From JASEHD01 sp964471945 (GTDB lineage: Bacteria > Bacteroidota > Ignavibacteria > UBA10030 > SZUA-254), in the NCBI GenBank assembly GCA_964471945.1, contig CAYYIJ010000001.1:73726-137725 (forward strand): 64,000 nt of DNA. Direction: 5' to 3'. The notes beneath the pieces were generated by a model, which had not been told where the DNA came from, searched no databases, and saw nothing but the letters and a program-made list of their open reading frames with translations. A program made the position numbers and the translations under genes. Positions within the stretch are counted from its first letter, which is position 1, and the number at the start of each line of letters is the position of its first letter. Shown piece by piece: positions 36,021-45,230 of this stretch.

Positions 36021-36389
36021 ATGAGCAAACAGATTCGGATTTTATATGTGGATGATGAAGATCATTTAAGATTCTTAGTCCAACACCAGTTATCGGATGA
36101 GGGATTTTATATCGAAACTGCGGACGACGGTGATACTGCGTTAGAGATGTTGAAAGAAAAAAGTTATGACGTTATTTTATTAGATATTCGAATGCCGCGA
36201 GTGAATGGCTTGGAAGTATTAAAATATTTAAAACAAAGAAAGGTTACATCTCGCATTATCATGTTGACTGGGGTTGATGATCTCGCTGTAGCTCTTGAAG
36301 CTGTCAAGAGCGGTGCTATAGATTATCTAACAAAGCCGTATGAGATAAAGGATCTAACCAGAGCTATAATGCGGAGTGTTGCTAAATAA
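36021..36389 (+). CDS. Stand-alone response-regulator receiver domain protein
   Basis: This 122-residue CheY-like receiver has no output domain. Present are the acidic pocket (LYVDDEDHLRF), the phosphorylation-site aspartate in DVILLDIRMPRVNGLEVL, the switch threonine in IIMLTGVDD and the conserved lysine in DYLTKPYEIKDL. A strong ribosome binding site (AGGAGG, 36009-36014) is correctly spaced. It lies 36 bp after the NfrB-like gene on the same strand, so a role in controlling that system by protein contact is plausible. No histidine kinase is nearby. Confidence 0.92.
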   Translation: MSKQIRILYVDDEDHLRFLVQHQLSDEGFYIETADDGDTALEMLKEKSYDVILLDIRMPRVNGLEVLKYLKQRKVTSRIIMLTGVDDLAVALEAVKSGAIDYLTKPYEIKDLTRAIMRSVAK

Positions 36390-36467
36390 TTTTTTTAAGT
36401 AGAGAGATGCAATGATATCGAATGCTTTGCATCTTCAGAATAAAATATGTAATTTATTTTAGTTATT

Positions 36468-36569
36468 GGGGTCAAGTCCTATGCAACGGGAAACTTCCAA
36501 ACCCCGTCAGGTCCGGAAGGAAGCAGCGGTACGAAGCTATTTTCGTGTGACGTGGGGAAGCTTGACCTC
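36468..36569 (+). ncRNA. ffs: Signal recognition particle RNA, small bacterial (4.5S) type
   Basis: The universally conserved apical core GGTCCGGAAGGAAGCAGC is present at 36511-36528, with the helix 8 loop flanked by CCCCGTCA on the left and GGTACGAAGC on the right. The ends pair (GGTCAAG at 36470-36476 with CTTGACC at 36561-36567), giving one long hairpin of about 100 nt without an Alu domain. TCTTTCTTTT follows and may be the terminator. The RNA binds Ffh and targets membrane proteins to SecYEG. Confidence 0.95.
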
Positions 36570-36869
36570 TTTCTTTTCATTATTGCAATCCAACCGAGAA
36601 TTTCTTATTTTATATCTGTCAAATCTATAAATTAAACGAATTTTTAATTATTTTAATGTTTAGTAATATAGCAACAGGTCAGTGGTTAACGATGTTGGGT
36701 ATGATAATACAACGAATTTATCTCCCCCAAAAGGGGATTTTACCCATTTCGTTCCAGGGCTTCGCCGCGGCATCGATCCGTTGGCGCCGTTGTACTAATG
36801 AATTAATGGATCTTCACCGGGTACTCCAAAAAATATCTGGGAACGATTCGAAGGGACGAAGTAATAACA
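36570..36869. other. Spacer between SRP RNA and RNase G gene, no confident gene
   Basis: There is a hairpin TCCCC-CAAAA-GGGGA at 36723-36737. The arms ACAACG (36709-36714) and CGTTGT (36789-36794) could pair over it to form a larger structure. A plus-strand frame runs from 36656 through the RNase G start, and a minus-strand frame is open across 36660-36795 (including SMPRRSPGTKWVKSPFGG). Neither has a recognisable family. It may be a structured leader of the RNase G mRNA or an intergenic repeat. Confidence 0.4.
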
Positions 36870-38519
36870 ATGCGAAAAGAAATTATTATCAATGCTATTG
36901 CCAACGAAATACGGATCGCCATCACGGAGGATGGTCGCTTAGCAGAGCTATTTGTTGAAACTCCAGAAAAAGAGCGATCGGTAGGCGATATATATTTAGG
37001 GAAGGTTGCCAAAGTAATGCCCGGCATCAGAGCTGCATTCATCAACTTGGGTTTGAAACAAGATGCATTTCTCCATTTTTCTGACATCGGAAACTCTTTT
37101 GGTGAATATTCTTCTCTTATTGGGGATGAAGACTCTGATGTTGATATTGAGGAAGACAACGATGGAGATGAAATTGCCGTGGAAAATGGGTCCCAAACAT
37201 CTGACATCAAAACAACCCTGCCACGAAGGACTACACAATCAGTATCACAAATTAAGCGACAAGGGCTCAAAGAGAATGGAAAAGACAGATCGATTCCGGA
37301 GCTGAAAAGAGGACAGGATATCCTTGTTCAGGTAACGAAAGAACCTATAGGAAAAAAAGGAGTTAGAGTTACGTCCGAAGTTTCTTTACCTGGTCGTTTC
37401 CTAGTTTTACTCCCATTTGAGGGTAAGATTGGTGTTTCCAAAAAACTTCAGAATTTCAAAGAGAAGCGGCGTCTTCGCCGAATAGTCAGAAGTATGCTTC
37501 CAGAAACTTTTGGAGCGATCATTCGGACTGTTGCGCAAGAACAAGATGAAGCAACTCTAAAGCAAGATATTGAATCACTCCTTTCAAACTGGCGAGACAT
37601 TGAAAAAAGTATCAAATCGGAAGACGCTCCTACACTTGTTTATAAAGATATGACCACGACATCGAGTGTAATTCGTGATCTCTTTTCCGAATCTGTTGAT
37701 CGCATTGTCGTTGACTCAAAGAAATTATTTAAAGAGATTCGGTTATATGTAAAATCAGTCTCACCTGAACTTGTAGATAAAATCGAGCTATACAAAGAAC
37801 GTGAACCTGTTTTCGATACTTTTGAGGTCGAGAAAGAAATTGTTGCTGCCTTAAGTCGGAAAGTTTGGCTTAAAAGTGGAGGGTATATCATTATAGAGCA
37901 GACCGAGGCGATGGTCGTTATTGATGTCAATAGCGGAAGGTATGCAGCGAAAAGAGAACAAGAATTAAATTCGCTAAGAACTAATCTTGAAGCTTCACGC
38001 GAAATTTGCAGGCAGCTCCGGCTGCGTGACATAGGCGGAATAATCGTTGTCGATTTTATTGACTTAGAAGAAGAGAAGAATCGTAAAAAAGTTTATGATG
38101 AACTACGGAAAGAATTTAGGCGCGATAGAGCCAAAGTAACAGTTTTACCAATGACCGAAATCGGTATTGTCCAAATCACTCGCCAACGGATTCGACAGAA
38201 TATCTTGAGTAGCTTTAGCGAGCCATGTCCCGTTTGTGGTGGGGGAGGTATGGTCGAATCAAAATCTAGTATTGTAAATCATATCGAGCGATGGATCCGC
38301 CGTTTTAAGGCAGAATCACATGAATTCCGCTTGAAACTCAAAGTCCATTCCAATATCGCACAATATTTACGAGAAGGAACGATAAGTCGAATTACGAAAA
38401 TGATGTTTCGTTATCGTCTAATTATACGCATTGAAGAAGATGCAAAATCATCTCCTGCGGATTTTTATTGTTATTCTTATAAACAAAATAAAGACATTAC
38501 AGAACTTTATAATTCATGA
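36870..38519 (+). CDS. rng: Ribonuclease E/G family endoribonuclease
   Basis: This is a 549-residue RNase G-type enzyme for RNA processing and decay. It has an S1 domain (GDIYLGKVAKVMPGIRAAFI ... DAFLHFSDIG) interrupted by a charged insert at about 76-142, the catalytic DNase I-like region with metal-binding aspartates in VVIDVNSGRYAAK and IGGIIVVDFIDLEEEKN, and the zinc-link cysteines in EPCPVCGGGGMV that join dimers. There is no long C-terminal scaffold as in RNase E. It is probably the first gene of the run through transaldolase and gcvT. Confidence 0.95.
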   Translation: MRKEIIINAIANEIRIAITEDGRLAELFVETPEKERSVGDIYLGKVAKVMPGIRAAFINLGLKQDAFLHFSDIGNSFGEYSSLIGDEDSDVDIEEDNDGDEIAVENGSQTSDIKTTLPRRTTQSVSQIKRQGLKENGKDRSIPELKRGQDILVQVTKEPIGKKGVRVTSEVSLPGRFLVLLPFEGKIGVSKKLQNFKEKRRLRRIVRSMLPETFGAIIRTVAQEQDEATLKQDIESLLSNWRDIEKSIKSEDAPTLVYKDMTTTSSVIRDLFSESVDRIVVDSKKLFKEIRLYVKSVSPELVDKIELYKEREPVFDTFEVEKEIVAALSRKVWLKSGGYIIIEQTEAMVVIDVNSGRYAAKREQELNSLRTNLEASREICRQLRLRDIGGIIVVDFIDLEEEKNRKKVYDELRKEFRRDRAKVTVLPMTEIGIVQITRQRIRQNILSSFSEPCPVCGGGGMVESKSSIVNHIERWIRRFKAESHEFRLKLKVHSNIAQYLREGTISRITKMMFRYRLIIRIEEDAKSSPADFYCYSYKQNKDITELYNS

Positions 38520-38537
38520 AATATAAAAAGGACTTCT

Positions 38538-39182
38538 ATGAAAATATTTATCGATACTGCTAATATTGATGAAATTAGAGAAACTGCAAGTATGGGACTG
38601 CTCGATGGGGTTACGACAAATCCAAGTTTAGTCGCAAAAGAGGGAAAAAATTTTAAAGAACTAATAAAGACAATTTGTTCGATCGTTGATGGAGAAGTCA
38701 GTGCAGAAGTTATTGCAACAGACTATGAAGGGATGTTAAAAGAAGGGCGTGAATTAGCGAAATTGGATGATAAAATTGTAATTAAAGTTCCTCTTATTAA
38801 AGAAGGATTGAAAGTAGTTAAAAGTTTCAAGGCGGAAGGTATACGAACTAATGTTACACTCTGCTTTTCTCCCAATCAGGCACTTCTTGCAGCCAAGTCA
38901 GGTGCGTATATAATAAGTCCCTTTATCGGTCGATTAGACGATATTAGTACAAACGGAATGGATCTGATATCTCAAATAATTACTATCTATCGAAATTATG
39001 GGTATGATACACAAGTGCTTGTTGCTAGTGTTCGTCATCCCATGCATGTCGTGGATGCGGCGCTCATCGGTGCTGATATTGCTACGATTCCATACAACGT
39101 TTTAATACAACTGATACAACATCCATTGACAGACATTGGATTGGATAAATTTCTCTCAGATTGGCAAAAGGTACCGAAATAA
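38538..39182 (+). CDS. tal: Transaldolase, TalC/fructose-6-phosphate aldolase subfamily
   Basis: This is a 214-residue class I aldolase of the short transaldolase type in the non-oxidative pentose phosphate pathway. It shows [15 protein letters not shown] at the start, [18 protein letters not shown], the Schiff-base lysine in [35 protein letters not shown] and [14 protein letters not shown]. Length and motifs fit the subfamily annotated as probable transaldolase; true fructose-6-phosphate aldolase activity would need testing. It follows rng after 18 bp. Confidence 0.94.
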   Translation: MKIFIDTANIDEIRETASMGLLDGVTTNPSLVAKEGKNFKELIKTICSIVDGEVSAEVIATDYEGMLKEGRELAKLDDKIVIKVPLIKEGLKVVKSFKAEGIRTNVTLCFSPNQALLAAKSGAYIISPFIGRLDDISTNGMDLISQIITIYRNYGYDTQVLVASVRHPMHVVDAALIGADIATIPYNVLIQLIQHPLTDIGLDKFLSDWQKVPK

Positions 39183-39185
39183 ATT

Positions 39186-40274
39186 ATGAAGCGAACAGCA
39201 TTTTATAATATACACAAACAACTTGGGGCGAAGATAGTTGAGTTCGCCGGGTATGAAATGCCAATTCAATATACGAGCATCATTAATGAGCATAAAGCGG
39301 TTCGGACAAATGTAGGTATTTTTGATGTATCGCACATGGGTGAGTTCGAAATACGAGGACGTGATGCATTATCTTTAGTTCAAAAAGTTACAACCAATGA
39401 TGCATTAAAATTAAAAGATGGAAAAGTCCAATACTCGGCTATGTGTTTTCCTGATGGGGGAATTGTCGATGATCTACTCATCTATAGAGTGGAGGATCAT
39501 TTTATGTTTGTTGTTAATGCCTCGAATTTGAAAAAAGATTTTGATTGGATTATATCAAATGTTGATAATATAGATGCCGATGTAATAAATAAGAGTGATG
39601 ATATTGCGCTTCTTGCAATTCAAGGGCCGAAATCACTTATGACATTGCAGAAACTAACAAGCGTGAATCTTTCAGCAGTTCCATATTATTCATTTGTTCG
39701 TGCAAAGCTCGCTCGCATCGATATGCTCATCTCTCGGACTGGTTATACAGGTGAACTTGGATATGAGCTTTACTTCGATGCAGCACCATCGATCGGTGAG
39801 CGTATTTGGAATGCTGTGATGGACGCAGGGCGAGAATTCGACATTCAGCCAATCGGCCTTGCCGCCCGTGACACCCTGCGGTTGGAAATGGGTTTTTGTT
39901 TATACGGCAACGACATCGATAAGACGACAAATCCACTTGAGGCAGGATTAGGATGGATAACAAAATTTGAAAAAGGCGATTTTATTGGGCGTGATATTCT
40001 TTCAAAAATAAAAGAAGAAGGGGTAAAGAGGAAATTAGTAGGATTTACGATAAACGAAGAAAAATCATTTCCAAGACATGGTTATGAAATTCGAATAGAT
40101 GGTAAATCAATCGGTCATGTTACAAGTGGAACAGTATCTCCGATCCTTGATATAGGAATTGGGATGGGTTATGTCGAGGCTGCCGCAACACAACCCGGCA
40201 ATCCGATCAGTATTCTAATAAGAAATAAAGAAACCAAAGCAAAAGTTGTTTCAATGCCATTCATCAAAAAATGA
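39186..40274 (+). CDS. gcvT: Glycine cleavage system aminomethyltransferase (T protein)
   Basis: The 362 residues correspond to the folate-binding T protein, which takes the aminomethyl group from the lipoyl H protein, releases ammonia and makes methylene-tetrahydrofolate. Signatures: FAGYEMPIQYTSIINEHKAV, the aspartate-containing FDVSHMGEFEIRG, SRTGYTGELGYELYFD, and ARDTLRLEMGFCLYGNDID. The C-terminal GTVSPILDIGIGMGYV is complete. gcvH and gcvP are not in the window and no glycine riboswitch is seen. Its stop overlaps the comB start by ATGA. Confidence 0.96.
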   Translation: MKRTAFYNIHKQLGAKIVEFAGYEMPIQYTSIINEHKAVRTNVGIFDVSHMGEFEIRGRDALSLVQKVTTNDALKLKDGKVQYSAMCFPDGGIVDDLLIYRVEDHFMFVVNASNLKKDFDWIISNVDNIDADVINKSDDIALLAIQGPKSLMTLQKLTSVNLSAVPYYSFVRAKLARIDMLISRTGYTGELGYELYFDAAPSIGERIWNAVMDAGREFDIQPIGLAARDTLRLEMGFCLYGNDIDKTTNPLEAGLGWITKFEKGDFIGRDILSKIKEEGVKRKLVGFTINEEKSFPRHGYEIRIDGKSIGHVTSGTVSPILDIGIGMGYVEAAATQPGNPISILIRNKETKAKVVSMPFIKK

Positions 40275-41053
40275 AAAAGATCAAACCAAAATCGCATCTC
40301 GAAATTGCAGTGCATTTCTCCCAGGCAAATGTTGAAGAAATGCAACTCAAGGATAAGAACGTAGTATTAATAGATGTTCTAAGGGCAAGTACATCAATAG
40401 CGATGGCTTTACAAAACGGAGCAAAAGAAATAATTCCAGTCAACAGTGTTGAGAATGCGGTAAAAATATCAGGCAGTTTATATGGCGATGTAACCTTGAG
40501 AGCAGGGGAACGAAATGCGAAAATGATAGAAGGTTTTAACCTTGGGAATTCTCCGCTTGAATATCGAGTAGATGTGGTGAGTGGGAAATCAATTATTTTA
40601 ATGACAACGAATGGCTCCGTTGCTATTGTCAAAGGAAAACATGCGAAGAACCTTATTGTTGCGGGTTATGTTAATCTTTCAAAAGTTGTGGAATTTTTAA
40701 AAACATTAAACGATAAGTTCACGATTATTTGTGCAGGTAATGATAATCATTTCTGCTTAGAAGATGCGGTATGTGCAGGGCGGATCATTAATACTCTCGG
40801 GACCGAAATTGAAGACGAACTTTTACTTGATGATGAAGGTATCACGTGTGCAGCGCTTGATAAGCACTTCGGTAAGAGTATCATAAAAATGTTAAAAACT
40901 TCAGACCACGGAAGATACATATCCGAAATTGGATTTTCTGAAGACTTGAAAGTTTGTGGCTCGATTGATTCTATCAACGTTCTTCCTATACTTGTCGGGA
41001 ATGTGATTCGTCTTCAAAAAGAACTTCCATCAAACTCACAGCGAAAGACCTGA
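40271..41053 (+). CDS. comB: 2-phosphosulfolactate phosphatase family protein (ComB)
   Basis: The 260 residues match the ComB family: the conserved acidic VVLIDVLRASTSIAMALQNG, AGERNAKMIEGFNLGNSPLE, and the CAGNDNHFCLEDAVCAGRII block. ComB hydrolyses 2-phosphosulfolactate to sulfolactate in coenzyme M synthesis of methanogens. Bacterial members are common and their physiological role is often unknown. Here it is translationally coupled to gcvT, with no other comA/C/D/E gene nearby, so the function in sulfonate metabolism is uncertain. Confidence 0.85.
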   Translation: MKKIKPKSHLEIAVHFSQANVEEMQLKDKNVVLIDVLRASTSIAMALQNGAKEIIPVNSVENAVKISGSLYGDVTLRAGERNAKMIEGFNLGNSPLEYRVDVVSGKSIILMTTNGSVAIVKGKHAKNLIVAGYVNLSKVVEFLKTLNDKFTIICAGNDNHFCLEDAVCAGRIINTLGTEIEDELLLDDEGITCAALDKHFGKSIIKMLKTSDHGRYISEIGFSEDLKVCGSIDSINVLPILVGNVIRLQKELPSNSQRKT

Positions 41054-41070
41054 TACCTTGGTAGAGCAAG

Positions 41071-43419
41071 ATGGCAGATAAAAGCAGAAATTCACAAACT
41101 TCATCATCGCGAAAAGTCCAACGCAAGGCGGAACGAAGACGAACAATTGTAACCATTATCAGCTTTGTCGCTGGATTAATTATGGTTCTAAGCGTCATCA
41201 GTTATTCTTCGGCTGACGAAGCTATTCTCGATCAGCTTACTTTTTTAGATATTTTTCGTCTACCATTTGATGAACACATTAGGGAAATGGCTTCCCAGTT
41301 GCATAACAGATTGGGATTGTTCGGCGCACTTGTAGCCGATTTTTTTGTAAACTCGACGGTCGGTTATTCTTCTCTGATCATACCGGCTCTACTTATTCTC
41401 TGGGCATGGTTCATCTTTCGAAAAAAAGAATTTCAAAGACTAATTACCTTCACAAACTACGCAATTATTTTTTTACTTTTGATTTCAACTACTTTCGGAA
41501 TAATAAATCTGATAATCACCGATGTAAATAAAGAATGGAGCGGTGTAGTTGGTGCTTTCCTCGCTGATGTTACGATAAGGATACTCGGGCAGGTTGGCGC
41601 ACCAATCGTCATCCTGGCAGCTCTGTTCATAATGATTATGCTGGCTATAGATCTCGATATCCATAAATCGATAGATCGACTAAAATCGATTTGGGATGGA
41701 TTTCATCGGAGGTTTGCTATGTCAGAAATTATTTCCTTCAAGGAGGAGGCTGAGACAGAAAATAACTTAATGATACATAAATCGGATGAAGAAATGGCTT
41801 ATTCTCCGGTAATCGAAGAAAAACCGAATTCGATTGAAAAAGATGATGAATATGAAGAAATTCAATCCGAACAAAACACTGAAAAATTAATAACTTCTGT
41901 TGAAGAAAAAACTCTTAATGGAAACAAGGATGAAGAAATTGATTATGTTTTCCCATCAATTGAACTGCTTGATGTTCATCGTCAAATTGACACAATCCCC
42001 GATGAAGAATTAAAAGCCAACGCAGAGCTTGTCCGGGCAAAACTTGCTAACTTTGGAATTGAAATTGAAAATGTGAGTGTTACGCCGGGACCTGTTGTTA
42101 CATTATATGAACTTGTTCCAGCTTCGACTGTAAAAATAAGTCGAATCGTTAGCTTAGCTGATGATCTTGCACTTGCACTTGCTGCAAAAGGTATTCGCAT
42201 CATGGCGCCTATACCGGGTAAAAGTGCTGTCGGTGTAGAAATTCCTAACAAGAATCCTTCTCTTGTATCCTTGAGAAGTGTTTTAAACTCGACAAAGTTC
42301 CGTGAAATGAAGGTAAATCTTCCAATCGCACTCGGTAAAAATATCTCAGGAGAAGTGTATACTGATGATCTGGCAAAGATGCCCCATCTCCTCATAGCTG
42401 GTTCAACCGGCTCAGGAAAAAGTGTAGGAATTAATACTATTATTGCGAGTTTGCTTTTTCGACTTCATCCATCGGAAATAAAATTTGTGATAATAGATCC
42501 AAAAAAAATTGAGTTAGCCCTTTATGCAAAATTGAATCGGCATTTTCTTGCCGTTTCACCAGACGTAAGTGAAGATATTATCACAACTCCGAACAATGCA
42601 GTAAATGTATTAAAAGGTGTAGAGTTAGAAATGGAAAACCGTTACGATCGGCTAGCGGCAGCCGGTGTAAGGAATCTTCAGGATTATAATGAACGATTGA
42701 AAACTGGCCGTTTAAAAGATACTGAGACCATTATCCACCGTCTAATGCCATATCTTATTGTTGTGATCGATGAATTAGCAGATTTAATGCTAACCGCTGC
42801 AAAAGAAGTTGAAGAACCGATAGCGCGTTTAGCGCAGCTTGCCCGTGCAGTCGGAGTGCATCTCGTACTCGCAACACAGCGGCCCTCTGTTGATGTTATT
42901 ACCGGTGTTATCAAAGCGAACTTCCCGGCACGCATCGCATTTCAAGTAGCTTCCAAAACTGATTCTCGAACAATTCTCGATATGAATGGCGCTGAACAGC
43001 TTCTTGGTACGGGTGATATGTTGTACTTACCTGCGGGGAGCCCTAAACCGATCCGCATTCAAAATGCATTTATTTCCACTGAAGAGGTTGAACGATTGAC
43101 TGATCACATTGCAAAACAGCAAGGATATAACAAACCGTTCCAGCTTCCCTCTATGGCAGAAAAAAAGAAATCAGGATTACACGGAGGTTCAGGAAGCAGG
43201 GATGAATATTTCGAAGAAGCCGCTCACCTAATTGTCAGGCATCAACAGGGGTCAGTTTCTTTAATCCAGCGACGATTAAAAGTCGGTTACTCGCGTGCGG
43301 CACGTCTTATTGATGAGCTTGAATTGGCGGGAATTGTCGGTCCGTTTGATGGAAGTAAAGCCCGAGAAGTTCTCGTAGAAACTGAGGAACAACTGAATAA
43401 TATCTTAAGAAACTCATGA
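41071..43419 (+). CDS. ftsK: DNA translocase FtsK/SpoIIIE
   Basis: This is a 782-residue septal DNA pump. It has an N-terminal membrane domain with four hydrophobic segments (IVTIISFVAGLIMVLSVISY, SSLIIPALLILWAWFIF, YAIIFLLLISTTFGIINLII, APIVILAALFIMIMLAI), an acidic linker (about 220-300), the alpha/beta motor with Walker A in AGSTGSGKSVG (about 443-453) and Walker B in LIVVIDELADLM, and a C-terminal gamma winged helix (QGSVSLIQRRLKVGYSRAAR) for KOPS recognition. Length is typical for a short-linker FtsK. The lolA gene starts within its stop. Confidence 0.97.
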   Translation: MADKSRNSQTSSSRKVQRKAERRRTIVTIISFVAGLIMVLSVISYSSADEAILDQLTFLDIFRLPFDEHIREMASQLHNRLGLFGALVADFFVNSTVGYSSLIIPALLILWAWFIFRKKEFQRLITFTNYAIIFLLLISTTFGIINLIITDVNKEWSGVVGAFLADVTIRILGQVGAPIVILAALFIMIMLAIDLDIHKSIDRLKSIWDGFHRRFAMSEIISFKEEAETENNLMIHKSDEEMAYSPVIEEKPNSIEKDDEYEEIQSEQNTEKLITSVEEKTLNGNKDEEIDYVFPSIELLDVHRQIDTIPDEELKANAELVRAKLANFGIEIENVSVTPGPVVTLYELVPASTVKISRIVSLADDLALALAAKGIRIMAPIPGKSAVGVEIPNKNPSLVSLRSVLNSTKFREMKVNLPIALGKNISGEVYTDDLAKMPHLLIAGSTGSGKSVGINTIIASLLFRLHPSEIKFVIIDPKKIELALYAKLNRHFLAVSPDVSEDIITTPNNAVNVLKGVELEMENRYDRLAAAGVRNLQDYNERLKTGRLKDTETIIHRLMPYLIVVIDELADLMLTAAKEVEEPIARLAQLARAVGVHLVLATQRPSVDVITGVIKANFPARIAFQVASKTDSRTILDMNGAEQLLGTGDMLYLPAGSPKPIRIQNAFISTEEVERLTDHIAKQQGYNKPFQLPSMAEKKKSGLHGGSGSRDEYFEEAAHLIVRHQQGSVSLIQRRLKVGYSRAARLIDELELAGIVGPFDGSKAREVLVETEEQLNNILRNS

Positions 43420-44072
43420 TACATATCAGAAAAAAGATTTCGTTTTCTTTCAGTATGCTTTTAGTATCCTTAGTCATATTCGTTATTGCCCGTGCTGGAG
43501 ATGATGTGGATAAAATCATTAATAAACTTGAGAAGAGGTATGCTTCGATCCGCGATGCTTCGATAACGTTTACACAATCAATAGAGTTTGGTGTAACCAA
43601 AGCAAAACAAACATTCGATGGAAAACTTATAATGAAGAAGGGAAATAAATATCGAATTGAGATGGAGCATGAAACAATCGTTACAGATGGTGAATCAGTT
43701 TGGATGTTTAGTAAATTAAACAATCAAATACTGATAGACAAGTACAAAGAAGACCTTGCTTCATTCACACCAGATAAAATTCTTGTGAACGTTCCTATGA
43801 ATTACAACGCAGTGCTGCTTGGTAACGAGAAAATAGATGATAAAGATGTGAGTATCCTAAAATTCACGCCGAAAAATAAGAAAATAAAGATCAAATGGAT
43901 GAAAGTTTGGATCGACAAGGAACAATGGTTGATGAAAAGAATTCAACTACTGGATGCGAGTGAAAATCTCATCTCATATCTCGTGAAAGAAGTAAAATAT
44001 AATTCAGGAATTGCCGATAGTCAATTTCAATTTGTTTCACCAGCAGGTGTCGATGTAATTGATCTTAGGTGA
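43416..44072 (+). CDS. lolA: Outer-membrane lipoprotein carrier protein LolA
   Basis: The protein has 218 residues. A signal peptide (ISFSFSMLLVSLVIFVIARA) is followed by the LolA fold: KRYASIRDASITFTQSIEFG, TFDGKLIMKKGNKYRIEM, VTDGESVWMFSKLNNQIL. It shuttles lipoproteins through the periplasm from LolCDE to the outer membrane. The ftsK-lolA order is widely conserved in Gram-negative bacteria and supports the call. ATGA overlap with ftsK. Confidence 0.92.
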   Translation: MIHIRKKISFSFSMLLVSLVIFVIARAGDDVDKIINKLEKRYASIRDASITFTQSIEFGVTKAKQTFDGKLIMKKGNKYRIEMEHETIVTDGESVWMFSKLNNQILIDKYKEDLASFTPDKILVNVPMNYNAVLLGNEKIDDKDVSILKFTPKNKKIKIKWMKVWIDKEQWLMKRIQLLDASENLISYLVKEVKYNSGIADSQFQFVSPAGVDVIDLR

Positions 44073-44102
44073 GATTATACCAAGCAATTCAAAAATATTC
44101 GC

Positions 44103-45158
44103 ATGAATCGACGAGTAAAGAGTTTTCTAAATTATATAATCAGTATAGGATTAACCTTCGGTTTTCTCTATTTTGCTTTCCGTGGAACAGATTTTGTGAA
44201 TTTATGGGAAATACTTTCTCGTACAAATTACTTGTGGGCATTATTAATGCTCCCTTTTCTCATGATAAGCCATATGTTTCGCGCGTGGCGATGGGCTTAT
44301 TTTTTACGTCCAATTAAAAAGGGAATGCGGTTCCGCAATTTATTTTCAGCAACAATGGTTGGATATTTGCTAAACAATGTTTTACCACGTTTGGGTGAAT
44401 TAGGTAGGCCCTATGCGCTTGGGAAGCTTGAAGGAATTTCGCGAAGCGCGGCATTCGGTACCATTTTCATCGAGCGTGTGTTCGATATACTGTCTTTTAT
44501 GGTCGTGGTTTCACTGATTCCCCTTGTTTATTCAGGTCCACTTACGCAAGCGTTTCCCTGGTTGGAAGAAACAGGAATTTGGCTCACTGTTGTAACGATA
44601 TGTTTTCTTGCATTATTTACTTTTCTTATGATGCGAAGAGATATTGTTGTACGTTTTCTAAATTTTATCACCCGGCAGCTTTCTCCGACTAAGGCAAAAT
44701 TTGTCGATCACATTATTCATTCGTTTTTAGATGGTTTTCTTTTCTTGAAGGAGCCAAGACATTATTTTATGATCGCGTTTCTTAGCGTTTTGATCTGGGT
44801 CTTCTATATTGTTATGATGTATTTTCCATTCTATGCTTTCGAATTGGTACAACGATATTCACTCGATATGAGCGCCGCGTTAGTTGCTCAGGCGATTTCG
44901 AGTTTAGGTTTTATCATCCCAACGCCGGGCGGCACCGGGTCGTATCATTATTTTATAATCCAAACGCTCACAAAATTATATAGTGTGGATGAAGAACTTG
45001 CAAGAAGTTATGCTACAGTTACACATGCTTTTGGTTTTATCGGAACCAGTCTTGTTGGTCTCTTCTTTTTCTTACGCGATAAACTTCACCTCGCTGAATT
45101 TTTGAAACGAGATTTGACTCGGGAAGAAAATAACGAACATACACCCGTTCGCTCATAA
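44103..45158 (+). CDS. Flippase-like / lysylphosphatidylglycerol synthase TM-region protein (YbhN/UPF0104)
   Basis: The 351 residues have about eight membrane segments and the family motifs LNNVLPRLGELGRPYALGKLEG, TIFIERVFDILSFM and SLGFIIPTPGGTGSYHYFII, with a charged HLAEFLKRDL tail. The domain is shared with the flippase part of MprF; the stand-alone proteins are thought to move lipids or lipid-linked compounds, but the substrate is unknown. It follows lolA closely. Confidence 0.88.
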   Translation: MNRRVKSFLNYIISIGLTFGFLYFAFRGTDFVNLWEILSRTNYLWALLMLPFLMISHMFRAWRWAYFLRPIKKGMRFRNLFSATMVGYLLNNVLPRLGELGRPYALGKLEGISRSAAFGTIFIERVFDILSFMVVVSLIPLVYSGPLTQAFPWLEETGIWLTVVTICFLALFTFLMMRRDIVVRFLNFITRQLSPTKAKFVDHIIHSFLDGFLFLKEPRHYFMIAFLSVLIWVFYIVMMYFPFYAFELVQRYSLDMSAALVAQAISSLGFIIPTPGGTGSYHYFIIQTLTKLYSVDEELARSYATVTHAFGFIGTSLVGLFFFLRDKLHLAEFLKRDLTREENNEHTPVRS

Positions 45159-45230
45159 GTTAGTAAATATTTTTGTAATGTTATTTTTTCTAATCAATAT
45201 TGTTGTATAACTAATCAAATAGGAGTTAAT

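Noticed and set aside
36656..36958. 100-codon plus-strand frame before RNase G
   Set aside because: It overlaps the start of rng by about 90 bp, shows no recognisable family and is low in coding character.
38520..39185. Possible glycine riboswitch ahead of gcvT
   Set aside because: gcvT is 3 bp after the transaldolase gene; there is no room for an aptamer.
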